Of a stretch of 64,000 nucleotides of DNA, positions 17,721 to 26,015 are shown in pieces. Made by a program: the position numbers and the translations under genes. The notes beneath the pieces were generated by a model. The model was given only the letters and a program-made list of their open reading frames with translations. It was not told the origin of the DNA and did no database searches. The stretch lies in NCBI GenBank assembly GCA_030348875.1, contig JAUCEP010000002.1, positions 2,621,001-2,685,000 on the forward strand, read 5' to 3'. Numbering within the stretch: the stretch's first letter is position 1; each line of letters opens with the position of its first letter. The DNA is from Ureibacillus composti (lineage in GTDB: Bacteria > Bacillota > Bacilli > Bacillales_A > Planococcaceae).

Positions 17721-18986
17721 TTAATTAAACGGTACATAACGTAATGGGTTTACGGATGTAGATCCACGCCAATCCCATGAACCGATGTGCAGTTCAAAGT
17801 GAAGGTGTGGTCCTGTAGAGTTACCCGTGCTACCCATGTTCGCAATTTGTTCACCCTTTGAAACTCTTTGTCCCACACTTACATTGTAAGAACTTAAATG
17901 GCCGTATAATGTGATAAATGTTTGACCATTGATTGAATGCGTAATCATAACAAGGTTACCAAAACCAGCTAATGGGCCTGCATGTGAAACAATCCCATCT
18001 GCTGCTGCAACGATTGGTGTACCTACTGAGTTTGCTACATCGACGCCTAAATGCTTACTGTTATCAAAAGTACGATATCCATAATTGGATGTAAACCTAC
18101 CATAAGTAGGGGCAGTCCATGTTCCACTTGAAGTTGCAGGAAGTGCTGCAGAACCTGAATTATAGCTTGCATTTCTATTTTGCTCATCTTGTCGTGCAAG
18201 GGCAGCGATACGTTTTTGTTCAGCTGTAATTTTTGAAGTTAACTCTTCGCTAATTTGATACATTTCTGCATAACTTGTTTCTAAATTTTTCTTCGATTTT
18301 TCTAATTTTGCTTGCTCTGCTTCTAATTCAGTTATTAAGTCTTTTTTATCTACCTTTTGGCTATTCAATTTCGTTTTTAGCGAAACTAATTTTCCCTTGT
18401 TTGTCTCGAGACTCGCAAGCTTTTCATTTAACTTATTTTCAGTCTCTTCCAACTTAAACTTATCTTCAGCTTGTTCATTGATAATCTCACGGTCTGCATC
18501 CATTAAAGTACTTACCGCTGAGAAGCGATCGATGAAATCTACAAAACTATTTGCTCCAAGTAAAACGTCAATATAACTAATAGAACCACTAACTTGAACT
18601 GCACGTAAGCGTTCGTCAATTAGTTTTTCACGATTTGCTATTTTATCTTCTAGCTCTTTTATATCACTTTTCAACTCTTCTATTTCTTTGTTTGTTTTGT
18701 TGATTTTCGTGTTTACTTCATCAATATTGTTCTCAGTTGAAACAATTTTCTTATTCAGTGTAAGAATTTGTTTTAATAATTTATCTTGTTTTGTTTGATT
18801 CGATTGGATTGCATTCTTTTTTTCGTTAATTTGTTTATTGATTTCTGACTTTTTTTGTTCAACCTGTTTTTGTTCTTCTTTTAAATTATTCAAGGTACTA
18901 GCAGAAGCTTGTGTACCGAATAAAAGTGTTGATAATAATACAACTGAAGACCCAGTCCGAACAAGTTTACTTAATCTATTACTCAA
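17721..18986 (-). CDS. secreted coiled-coil M23 (LytM) murein hydrolase or activator
   Basis: The ~421-residue protein has a signal peptide (LSKLVRTGSSVVLLSTLLFG ending ASAS). A long K/E/N-rich coiled coil of the CwlO/PcsB N-terminal type spans ~30-270. A C-terminal LytM domain carries HLGVDVANSVGTPIVAA, MITHSINGQTFITLYGHLSS, and GNSTGPHLHFEL with the HxH zinc pair. All metal ligands are present, so it may be an active endopeptidase, unlike degenerate activators. The start is taken as TTG 18986 behind GGGGGA; the longer reading to 19037 would bury the signal peptide. It is monocistronic. Confidence 0.82.
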   Translation of the reverse strand: MSNRLSKLVRTGSSVVLLSTLLFGTQASASTLNNLKEEQKQVEQKKSEINKQINEKKNAIQSNQTKQDKLLKQILTLNKKIVSTENNIDEVNTKINKTNKEIEELKSDIKELEDKIANREKLIDERLRAVQVSGSISYIDVLLGANSFVDFIDRFSAVSTLMDADREIINEQAEDKFKLEETENKLNEKLASLETNKGKLVSLKTKLNSQKVDKKDLITELEAEQAKLEKSKKNLETSYAEMYQISEELTSKITAEQKRIAALARQDEQNRNASYNSGSAALPATSSGTWTAPTYGRFTSNYGYRTFDNSKHLGVDVANSVGTPIVAAADGIVSHAGPLAGFGNLVMITHSINGQTFITLYGHLSSYNVSVGQRVSKGEQIANMGSTGNSTGPHLHFELHIGSWDWRGSTSVNPLRYVPFN

Positions 18987-19119
18987 TTTATATATCCCCC
19001 AAAAGCACTTCCATCTTTTAAGTTCGACAAAAAGCACGGTATATTTCTAATTTTCTACATATCTATTATAACAGTAAAATTTCGATGTAATTTTACAATT
19101 ACATTTCAATTTGGGGAAT

Positions 19120-19160
19120 TTATACAAAAAGAAAAGGATTGGCCTATTAATACCAATCCA
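19120..19160 (-). terminator. terminator of the VanZ-family gene
   Basis: The stem GGATTGG/CCAATCC with a 10-base loop is followed on the minus strand by a T-rich tract (TTTTCTTTTTG). Confidence 0.65.
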
Positions 19161-19171
19161 TAGCGATTATG

Positions 19172-19690
19172 TCATTCAATTTTACTCTTATTTAAAGTTA
19201 GCAATCTCAGTACAGAAAATAAAAGATACCCTATTAAACCACCAGAGGTATTTGTGATCAAGTCAGTTACATCAAAGATTCTAGTTTCTAATCCGTTCCA
19301 CCAAACATTTAATAATTGGGAGATTTCTATAAATAAACTAAAAGTTAATGTCATTAAAACAGTTTTTATTAACCTCTTTTTCTTGATCAAAGGATAAATA
19401 ATTCCAAAAGGTATCATCATAATTACGTTTAAAACAATTTCTCTTAATGCCCCATCGTAATTTAAAATTAAATCTCTGAAAGGTGTAAAATTTGCAGTTT
19501 CCATGAACTGATCGTTTGTACCACTAAAAGGTATCGTAAACGGCATAAGTGTTACAAAGAAAACCATTACTACATAAACATACATTAATGTTTTACTAAT
19601 GAATGCCTTTTTTGAGTCTTTAGACCATTTTTTGTAAAAGAAAATGTTATATATAAGTGCTAAAAATAAAAAATCAATAAAATAAGCCAA
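19172..19690 (-). CDS. VanZ-family membrane protein
   Basis: The 172-residue membrane protein has about five hydrophobic segments. The VanZ signature is spread over NVIMMIPFGIIYPLIKKK, FIEISQLL and RIFDVTDLITNTSGGLIGY. VanZ relatives are linked to low-level teicoplanin or lipoglycopeptide resistance, but most chromosomal copies have no known role. The start is TTG behind GGAGA. The neighbours do not point to a glycopeptide resistance cluster. Confidence 0.85.
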   Translation of the reverse strand: MAYFIDFLFLALIYNIFFYKKWSKDSKKAFISKTLMYVYVVMVFFVTLMPFTIPFSGTNDQFMETANFTPFRDLILNYDGALREIVLNVIMMIPFGIIYPLIKKKRLIKTVLMTLTFSLFIEISQLLNVWWNGLETRIFDVTDLITNTSGGLIGYLLFSVLRLLTLNKSKIE

Positions 19691-19768
19691 ACTTAAATCT
19701 CCTCAAAACTCTATCATACTTCCTGCATATTTATTAAATATAACAAATAAAGTGAGGAAAAGTTCCAA

Positions 19769-20386
19769 TTATTTATGATTTACTAGATTTTTCTTCATAA
19801 GAGATGCAATTTGTAGATTGTCCTGGTCGGAGCTTTTTTCCAACTCTCGTATGACTAGCTCTTGTCGTTCAACAGAATGGTTTTGACTTAATTTCGCTTT
19901 TGCTTCGATTTTTGTGATCTTTATTTTGAATGCGACAATCCCTTTTCTCATTCCTTCGATATACTTCGGATCTACATCTCTATAATCGTAGGAGCTAACA
20001 GGAGATTCATATTTGTTTACCATCTCAGATAAAGAATCTAAAATAACTGTTTGATCTTCAACTATTTCTAATTCTCCATATACATGTACCGATACATAAT
20101 TCCAAGTGGGAACAGCTTGACCTGTCTCATACCAAGAAGGTGAAATATAACAGTGAGGCCCTTGGAATACGACAAGGACCTTCTGATTATTAATAACCTT
20201 CCATTGTTCGTTTTGACGTGCAAAATGACCGGATAAAGCATTTTCTGTTTTGTTTAATATGAGTGGTAGATGTGTTGCATATGGTTCACCGTTATGCACC
20301 GAAAATAGAGTGGCAAAGCTGTACTGTTCAATCATTTCATAAATAAATTCGTCATCATTAATTTGAAAATGCTTTGGGATATACAT
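19769..20386 (-). CDS. PaiB-family FMN-binding protein
   Basis: The 205-residue flavin-reductase-like split barrel of the PaiB family begins MYIPKHFQINDDEF, has GHFARQNEQW and FQGPHCYISPSWY, and PTWNYVSVHVYGELE. B. subtilis PaiB was described with the polyamine acetyltransferase PaiA in control of sporulation and degradative enzymes; its molecular role is poorly defined. The ATG has a GGAGGAG site. It is divergent from a MocR-type regulator 90 bp away, which probably controls it. Confidence 0.85.
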   Translation of the reverse strand: MYIPKHFQINDDEFIYEMIEQYSFATLFSVHNGEPYATHLPLILNKTENALSGHFARQNEQWKVINNQKVLVVFQGPHCYISPSWYETGQAVPTWNYVSVHVYGELEIVEDQTVILDSLSEMVNKYESPVSSYDYRDVDPKYIEGMRKGIVAFKIKITKIEAKAKLSQNHSVERQELVIRELEKSSDQDNLQIASLMKKNLVNHK

Positions 20387-20439
20387 TTACTACTCTCCTC
20401 CTTGAGTTCCACTTAATATGGAAAATTTTATAATGTTTT

Positions 20440-20467
20440 CTGACATTTAAAAAGGTACAATTATAAA
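20440..20467 (+). promoter_or_regulatory. candidate promoter of the MocR-type gene
   Basis: CTGACA (20440-20445) and TATAAA (20462-20467) have a 16-base spacer, in the 90-bp gap between the divergent paiB-like and mocR-like genes. CTGACAT at 20440 is mirrored by ATGTCAG at 20477, so an autoregulatory site is possible. Confidence 0.35.
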
Positions 20468-20476
20468 CAAATAGAC

Positions 20477-21874
20477 ATGTCAGAGGTGGTCGAGGTGAAG
20501 AATATCATTTTTGCTTTAAACGATGACTCTCCGAAATATAAGCAAATTTATCAGCATTTTAGAACTTTCATTGAAAAAGGAGATCTTTCAGTGAATGATC
20601 CTCTACCTTCCATCCGACAACTTGCTGATTCTCTTCAGGTTAGTCGCAATACAACGCTTAGTGCGTATGAGCAACTTGTTGCAGAGGGCTATATTCGTGG
20701 AGAAGGACGAAGAGGTTATTTTGTTAATGAACTAGACCCCGTACTTTTTCAACATCACTTAAATCCCACTGAAATTAAAAAGACAGAGATGGGAAAACAA
20801 CTCCTAATTGATTTTAAGGCAGGAGCCGTCGATCAAGTGCATTTTCCACTGAAAATTTGGAGGAAAATTTCAAATCAGGTTTTGACAATTGAGGATACTT
20901 TCCGTTATGGACATCCATTTGGTGAAGAATGCTTGCGTGAACAAATTGCCACTTATTTACTTCAATCTCGTGGGGTGAAAACAGATCCAAGTGCTATTAT
21001 CATCGGGAGTAGTACTCAACAAATGTTGATTTACCTTGGACGAATCTTAAAAGGTGAATTCTCAAGCGTGATTGTAGAAGATCCAGGTTATGATGGTGCT
21101 AGGGAAGCTTTTCAATTCCACCGCTTTACCCTTGAATCTTTACCAGTACACGAAACAGGAGCTGACTTTTCAACATTAGAAGAAATGGAGGCAAGGTTAA
21201 TCTATGTCACCCCTTCCCATCAAAGTCCAATCGGTGTAAGCTTATCAATTCAAGAAAGACAAATGCTTATTCAATGGGCGAATATGAGGCAAGGATATAT
21301 ACTTGAGGACGATTATGATAGTGAATTCCGATACACTCAAAAGCCTTTTCCATCGCTCGCATCAATCGATTCTACAAGGGTGATCTATTTAGGAAATTTC
21401 TCAAAGTCCTTTCTACCAGGAATCCGTTTATGTTATATGGTGCTACCTCAGCCACTTTTAAATGATTATCAAAATCACTTTCTTCATTTTGAGAGTACGA
21501 CTTCACTGCTCAGTCAACTGACCATGGCAAAATTTATGGAAGAGGGAGAATGGAATCGTCATATAAAAAGAATGCGGCTTGTTTATAAGCGAAAAATGCA
21601 ATGCATCGTTACTGAGTTAAAAAATCAATTTGCACAACGACTTACTATTATCGGTGAGCAATCAGGCATGTATATATTAGTAAAAGTACATTTAAATCAT
21701 TCAGAAAAATGGTTAATAGAGCGCGCTTCTCTTTATGGCGTCAAAGTCTATCCTACATCCATTTATTTCATCAAAAATCATTCTGATGAACCAATATTAA
21801 AACTTGGATTTAGCAATTTAACCTGCGAGGAAATTCAAGAGGGTGTGAAACTTTTGAAAGAAGCTTGGTTATAA
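20477..21874 (+). CDS. MocR/PdxR-type GntR regulator with aminotransferase domain
   Basis: The 465-residue fusion has an N-terminal GntR winged helix (residues ~20-85: PLPSIRQLADSLQVSRNTT, then YEQLVAEGYIRGEGRRGYF) followed by a fold-type I aminotransferase domain. The PLP lysine is in GNFSKSFLPGIR near residue 309, and EDDYDSEFRY is the usual partner block. MocR proteins sense PLP or amino-compound adducts and regulate divergent neighbours, here the paiB-like gene. The start may be ATG 20477 or GTG 20495, which has AGAGGTGG seven bases upstream and may be the better one. Confidence 0.85.
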   Translation: MSEVVEVKNIIFALNDDSPKYKQIYQHFRTFIEKGDLSVNDPLPSIRQLADSLQVSRNTTLSAYEQLVAEGYIRGEGRRGYFVNELDPVLFQHHLNPTEIKKTEMGKQLLIDFKAGAVDQVHFPLKIWRKISNQVLTIEDTFRYGHPFGEECLREQIATYLLQSRGVKTDPSAIIIGSSTQQMLIYLGRILKGEFSSVIVEDPGYDGAREAFQFHRFTLESLPVHETGADFSTLEEMEARLIYVTPSHQSPIGVSLSIQERQMLIQWANMRQGYILEDDYDSEFRYTQKPFPSLASIDSTRVIYLGNFSKSFLPGIRLCYMVLPQPLLNDYQNHFLHFESTTSLLSQLTMAKFMEEGEWNRHIKRMRLVYKRKMQCIVTELKNQFAQRLTIIGEQSGMYILVKVHLNHSEKWLIERASLYGVKVYPTSIYFIKNHSDEPILKLGFSNLTCEEIQEGVKLLKEAWL

Positions 21875-21903
21875 GGTACGTGATTGTTGTTAAGGTCACT
21901 TCG

Positions 21904-22008
21904 CACGTTATGGTGTGAATACTGCACGTATCGAATTTAAAGTCACACGTGATTGATCGAAAATCGCACGTATTCACAGTAAAGTCGCACGTAATGACTG
22001 CATGTTTC
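21904..22008. repeat. 21-bp tandem repeat with invariant CACGT core
   Basis: CACGT occurs at 21904, 21925, 21946, 21967 and 21988, exactly 21 bp apart. The two or three bases before it are usually TCG and the middle varies. It lies between the stop of the MocR gene and a terminator, in the space between convergent genes. No reading frame fits. The exact two-turn period suggests either a phased protein-binding array or a simple repeat family. Confidence 0.7.
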
Positions 22009-22032
22009 TCCTCTATACTCGAACTTAAAAGG

Positions 22033-22083
22033 AAACCCCCCTAACTTAGGAAGTTCAAATCCTAAATAGGGGGTTTATTTTTT
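22033..22083. terminator. bidirectional terminator between MocR and Rieske genes
   Basis: AAACCCCCCTAACTTAGGA pairs with TCCTAAATAGGGGGTTT, followed by TATTTTTTAA on the plus strand and by an A-to-T tract on the other side. Confidence 0.8.
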
Positions 22084-23662
22084 AATAACCTGAGTCATCT
22101 GAAGTTAAGTTATCCAACATTTTGTAATCATATTTTTGCAATGGCTTTTCTGCTGGACCTTCCAGTACTTCTCCTGTATAGGAGAATCTAGAGCCGTGAC
22201 ATGGACAATCCCAAGAACGTTCGCCACTGTTCCACTCTACTTCACATCCGATGTGAGTACAAGTTGTATCAACGACGTGCACATTTCCTTCTGTGTCTTT
22301 GTAGGCTCCTTTTCGGTGCCCATCAATCAAGATCACAGCACCCTCATCATTAGACAATTTATCTATATTATTATACGGTAATTCAACTTTTCCTTTAATT
22401 AAATGTTTAACCACGTCCGCATTTGCTTTAAAGAAATTTTTCAAGCTTGGATGTGCGTAGAAACGCGATGGAGTATATACGACTCGGTAAGGGTTCTTTT
22501 TATCAAGAATGATATCCCTAAATAATAAAGCGGCGGCTGTGCCATTTGTCATTCCCCATTTTCTATACCCAGTAGCAACTAGCACCTTTGGCTGTCCAGC
22601 AGTAATTTCTCCGACGTAAGGGATTTTATCTAATGTAACTAAATCCTGTGCAGACCAACGATAAGCAATTTCATTTATCCCAAAAACTTGTTCTCCAAAC
22701 GTCTCTAGAGCTTTGTAATGTTCCATCGTGTCTTTTCCCTGACCAGTCTTATGACTCTCGCCACCAATGATGATTAATTCTTCGCCATTAATTGTAGTCG
22801 AACGTAGGGAACGAGATGGCTCATCGACACTTAGATACATTCCACCTGGGAATTTTTCCTTCGACTTCACTGCAATTATGTATGAACGATCAGCGTACAT
22901 TCTTGCAGAGTAAAAGCCTAAACCTTCGTAAAATGGGAAGTGCGAGCAAGATAAAACATAGTTCCCTGTAACACGGTGATTGTCACGGGTAAGAACAGTT
23001 GGCTTCTCCCCAGTTTCAATATTGACGGCGGTTGTATGTTCAAAGATGAGACCGCCCTTTTCTTTGATGATTCCAACTAAATGAAGAAGATATTTTACCG
23101 GATGAAACTGTGCTTGATTTTTCATGATGAGTGCCTTTTTGTAGTCGGCAATATTAAAAGGAATATCGTCAACTAGCCCTCCTTCAATGCCAATCGCCTC
23201 ATAAGCCTTCGCTTCCTTTTCAAGCTTCGTTACATACTCATTAGTAGTTGCATAAAGATATGCGTCTTGCTCACTAAAATCACAATCAATATTATGCTCT
23301 TTCACTGTTTTTTTGACAAAATTCAATGCATCTGTATTTGCTTCATAATATAAGCGCGCTGTACTTTTGCCAAAGTTTTGAATGAATTCATCATAAATTA
23401 AATCATGTTGAGCAGTGACTTTTGCAGTGGTATGCCCTGTCGTCCCATTTAACAATCGATCTGCTTCCAATACAGCAACTTTTAAGCCTTCATTGACTAA
23501 TAAATAAGCTGAAGTAAGGCCTGTAATCCCCCCACCTACAATGACAACATCCACTTCAAGATCTTCTTTTAATTGAGGAAACTCCGGTAAATCAATATAG
23601 TCTCTCCAATAAGGTTCAGGATTTTGTGGCAATTTCCCACTCGAGTCGTTTTGTTGAACCAT
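22082..23662 (-). CDS. FAD-dependent oxidoreductase with C-terminal Rieske domain (YhfW-like)
   Basis: The 526-residue protein starts with a DAO-type flavin domain: VVIVGGGITGLTSAYLLVNE (dinucleotide-binding) then GTTGHTTAKVTAQH. It ends with a Rieske [2Fe-2S] domain near 465-500: CTHIGCEVEW and CPCHGSRFSYTGEVLEGPA provide the two Cys and two His ligands. B. subtilis YhfW has the same layout. The electron partners and substrate are not known. ATG is behind GGAGGG. It is monocistronic with its own terminator. Confidence 0.85.
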   Translation of the reverse strand: MVQQNDSSGKLPQNPEPYWRDYIDLPEFPQLKEDLEVDVVIVGGGITGLTSAYLLVNEGLKVAVLEADRLLNGTTGHTTAKVTAQHDLIYDEFIQNFGKSTARLYYEANTDALNFVKKTVKEHNIDCDFSEQDAYLYATTNEYVTKLEKEAKAYEAIGIEGGLVDDIPFNIADYKKALIMKNQAQFHPVKYLLHLVGIIKEKGGLIFEHTTAVNIETGEKPTVLTRDNHRVTGNYVLSCSHFPFYEGLGFYSARMYADRSYIIAVKSKEKFPGGMYLSVDEPSRSLRSTTINGEELIIIGGESHKTGQGKDTMEHYKALETFGEQVFGINEIAYRWSAQDLVTLDKIPYVGEITAGQPKVLVATGYRKWGMTNGTAAALLFRDIILDKKNPYRVVYTPSRFYAHPSLKNFFKANADVVKHLIKGKVELPYNNIDKLSNDEGAVILIDGHRKGAYKDTEGNVHVVDTTCTHIGCEVEWNSGERSWDCPCHGSRFSYTGEVLEGPAEKPLQKYDYKMLDNLTSDDSGY

Positions 23663-23803
23663 AATATACCCTCCATATCAAAATATTGACAATAATGATA
23701 TAAGGCTCTCCATTTTTCTGTGAAATATTCAATTTGTATGTAGACGAATAATAGCCAAACCCTTTTTCCAATTTGATAGAAATTGGGTTATTAAAATGAA
23801 TTA

Positions 23804-23829
23804 AAAAAGTAGATTCTAATAATCTACTA
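23804..23829 (-). terminator. terminator of the TSUP exporter gene
   Basis: The stem AGTAGATT/AATCTACT with a 5-base loop is followed by six T on the minus strand. A second, larger hairpin (TGTGAGAGCG with CGCTCTCACA, 23838-23885) lies between it and the gene's stop codon and has no T-run. Confidence 0.7.
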
Positions 23830-23886
23830 AAGTGCATTGTGAGAGCGGGTTCCCCATTAGAGTTTTTCTTCCCTCGCTCTCACATA

Positions 23887-24666
23887 TTACTTAACAAAAT
23901 AGTCATATGTATTCTTAGCCAACATTAACACTGTAACGGTGATGAATAGTACACGCACATAGTTACTTCCTCGTTTAATAGCAAATTTTGAACCAACGAT
24001 TGAACCGACTAATTGGGCAATCCCCATTGGAATACCATAAGCATAATTAACTTGATCCAAAATGATAAACATAATTAATGCTGCGATATTACTACTAAAG
24101 TTTAAAAATTTAGCATTTCCCGCAGCCTTTAAAAAGTCGAAGCCAATCATTAAAAAAGCAAAAATTAAAAAGGATCCCGTACCTGGTCCCATAAATCCAT
24201 CATAAAAACCAATGGCAAAAATGACGATCATAAAAAAAATGAACCGACGAATGGACAATTTTTTATAAGTTGAGATGCTACCCCAATCTTTCTTAAAAAT
24301 TGTATAAACTGCAACAGCAGCAAGCATTACTAGCATAAGGGGCTTTAACAATTCAGGATCAATAAGGTGAACGGTCCAAGCTCCGATCATCGACCCGAAA
24401 AAAACTAGCGGAAAAAATTTAGAAACTGATTTTAAATCGATTTTACCCGAACGATAAAACATGATTGTACTTGTTAAAGAGCCTATCGTACCTGCTAATT
24501 TATTTGTTGCAACTGCTGATGCCGGTGGTAATCCCGTGAACATTAATGCTGGTAAGGCAATTAATCCGCCTCCCCCAACAACTGAATCAATAAAAGCTGC
24601 TAAAAATCCAAAGACTATTAAAATCATTAATAATTGTGGGTCTAAATCAAATATCTCCATTAACAT
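23887..24666 (-). CDS. TSUP (TauE/SafE) family membrane exporter
   Basis: The 259-residue protein has about eight membrane segments and the two-halved TSUP pattern: FLAAFIDSVVGGGGLIALPA in the first half and FYDGFMGPGTGSFLIFAFL in the second. Family members export sulfite, sulfoacetate or other organosulfur anions, or import small anions; the substrate cannot be read here. ATG is behind GGGAGGTTG. It is divergent from a TrmB-like regulator, with a perfect palindrome 16 bases upstream of the start. Confidence 0.85.
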   Translation of the reverse strand: MLMEIFDLDPQLLMILIVFGFLAAFIDSVVGGGGLIALPALMFTGLPPASAVATNKLAGTIGSLTSTIMFYRSGKIDLKSVSKFFPLVFFGSMIGAWTVHLIDPELLKPLMLVMLAAVAVYTIFKKDWGSISTYKKLSIRRFIFFMIVIFAIGFYDGFMGPGTGSFLIFAFLMIGFDFLKAAGNAKFLNFSSNIAALIMFIILDQVNYAYGIPMGIAQLVGSIVGSKFAIKRGSNYVRVLFITVTVLMLAKNTYDYFVK

Positions 24667-24681
24667 ATAATCAACCTCCCG

Positions 24682-24709
24682 TTTAGTTACTACTGTGATA
24701 GTAACTAAA
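24682..24709. promoter_or_regulatory. 28-bp perfect palindrome, candidate operator of the TrmB-like regulator
   Basis: TTTAGTTACTA (24682-24692) is repeated in inverse as TAGTAACTAAA (24699-24709) around six bases, in the 114-bp gap between the divergent TSUP and TrmB-like genes. It abuts the TSUP ribosome site, so a bound protein would block TSUP transcription. There is no T-run, so it is unlikely to be a terminator. Confidence 0.6.
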
Positions 24710-24780
24710 GAATTTAAAGTTGTAAATAGTTATGATAAATTTAATAATAATAGATATGAATAGTGATCGGAGGTTGGGAA

Positions 24781-25578
24781 TTGGAAAATATCGTACATCA
24801 ACTTAAAAAACTTGGCTTTAATGAATATGAAGCTAAGTGTTATGTTTCACTTGTTATCATCGGAACAGCTACCGCTTACCAAGTTAGTAAGGATTCGGGA
24901 ATACCGCGCTCTAGAATATATGAAGTTTTAAATAATCTTGTTGAAAAAGGAATCGTCATAAAAGAAGAAATAAAAGATGACAGTAAGGATAGTGCTCAGT
25001 ATTCGCCATTACCTGTAGAGATTCTTTTGAAAAAGGCCCAATCCGAATGGAACTCTAATTTTGAAGTAATTAGTAACTCATTACGGGAGATTGAAAATAC
25101 GGAGAATAAGCCAAATAATCGAGTCATGACGTTAAAAAACCGTGAAACCATATTGAGCTATTGTAAAGTATTACTCAAAAAAGCAAAGAGACGTGTCATT
25201 ATTTCAATGTGGGACGATATTTATGACGAATTGGAAGATGATCTTCATGAAGCAGCCTCTCGTGTGTCAGTTCAAGGGATCACACTACATGTAGCAAACC
25301 CACCTGAACATGTTGATCGTCATCGAATTACTCCATTTACTGAAACACCTACTAGTGAACATTGGTTTATCGTATCGATCGATGGAAAAGAAATGATCTA
25401 TGGTCCTTCCTTTAAAGAACGCAGTGTGGCTTTTTATACTGATGACTCGTTACATATTTATTTATTAGAGGATTATGTTTGGCATGATGTTTTAGTGAAT
25501 CGCCTAGTCAGACATAGCCAAGACGACGATTTACAGCAATGGATTACAAGTGAACGGAAAGCATTTTTTATGGAATAG
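24781..25578 (+). CDS. TrmB-family transcriptional regulator
   Basis: About 265 residues. The N-terminal winged helix (~1-70) reads VHQLKKLGFNEYEAKCYVSL, GTATAYQVSKDSGIPRSRIY and EVLNNLVEKGIV, typical of TrmB. The C-terminal part has the PLD-like TrmB effector region (KAKRRVIISMWDD, ANPPEHVDRHR, WFIVSIDGKEMIYGP). The start is TTG 24781 behind GGAGG; the in-frame GTG at 24763 precedes that ribosome site and is unlikely. It faces the TSUP gene across a 28-bp palindrome, so it probably regulates that exporter and itself. Confidence 0.82.
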   Translation: MENIVHQLKKLGFNEYEAKCYVSLVIIGTATAYQVSKDSGIPRSRIYEVLNNLVEKGIVIKEEIKDDSKDSAQYSPLPVEILLKKAQSEWNSNFEVISNSLREIENTENKPNNRVMTLKNRETILSYCKVLLKKAKRRVIISMWDDIYDELEDDLHEAASRVSVQGITLHVANPPEHVDRHRITPFTETPTSEHWFIVSIDGKEMIYGPSFKERSVAFYTDDSLHIYLLEDYVWHDVLVNRLVRHSQDDDLQQWITSERKAFFME

Positions 25579-25625
25579 AAAAAACGCAGATGTAGTCATA
25601 AAATATGTAAATATTCGTTGTATCA

Positions 25626-25654
25626 TTGACAAAAAGTGAAAGTTTGCATATATT
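25626..25654 (+). promoter_or_regulatory. sigma-A promoter of the yybP-ykoY leader
   Basis: TTGACA (25626-25631) and TATATT (25649-25654) are separated by 17 bases, about 20 bases before the riboswitch aptamer begins. Confidence 0.6.
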
Positions 25655-25669
25655 ATAAGTAAATAGTTG

Positions 25670-25800
25670 AATAGTTCTCCTAAAGGGGAGTAGCTTTTAC
25701 ATTAAAGTCGTCACTTCGGAAGATTCTCTTCCCGGCTTTATTGGCAACGAACTTGTTGTTAGCAAGACCTTTACCATTTGAGTCTGGTAAAGGTCTTTTA
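25670..25800 (+). ncRNA. yybP-ykoY (Mn2+) riboswitch with terminator platform
   Basis: The leader contains CTAAAGGGGAGTAGC, then CACTTCGGAAGA, then CCCGGCTTTATTGGCAACGA, which are the conserved pieces of the yybP-ykoY aptamer. AGACCTTTACC (25765-25775) and GGTAAAGGTCT (25786-25796) plus T-rich sequence form a terminator. The class senses Mn2+ and turns on exporters such as YkoY/TerC and YybP; the gene downstream is a TerC family member, as expected. Most of the 25579-26015 gap is this leader. Confidence 0.88.
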
Positions 25801-25810
25801 TTGTCTTCAA

Positions 25811-25845
25811 AAACCTTTACCAAGTGTTTGGTAAAGGTTTTTTTA
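25811..25845 (+). terminator. second terminator in the riboswitch leader
   Basis: AAACCTTTACCAA pairs with TTGGTAAAGGTTT and is followed by TTTTTTA. Its stem repeats the CCTTTACC/GGTAAAGG core of the riboswitch terminator just upstream, so the two hairpins can exchange arms. Confidence 0.75.
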
Positions 25846-26015
25846 TTTACTTAAGAACCTAATTCAGACCGACCCATTTGAACGTTCAATCATTTGAATT
25901 TCATGAATGGAGTTGAATGAAGAAAAATAGATCACATAAGTTCGGAAGAAAGTCGCATTAGTTTTTGATTTTGATTTTGATTGATCATAAAAAGTGAATC
26001 CAAGGAGGATTATTA

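Noticed and set aside
21904-22008. Possible CRISPR array
   Set aside because: Only a 5-8 base core is conserved with a 21-bp period; there are no full-length repeats, no spacers of the right size and no cas genes.
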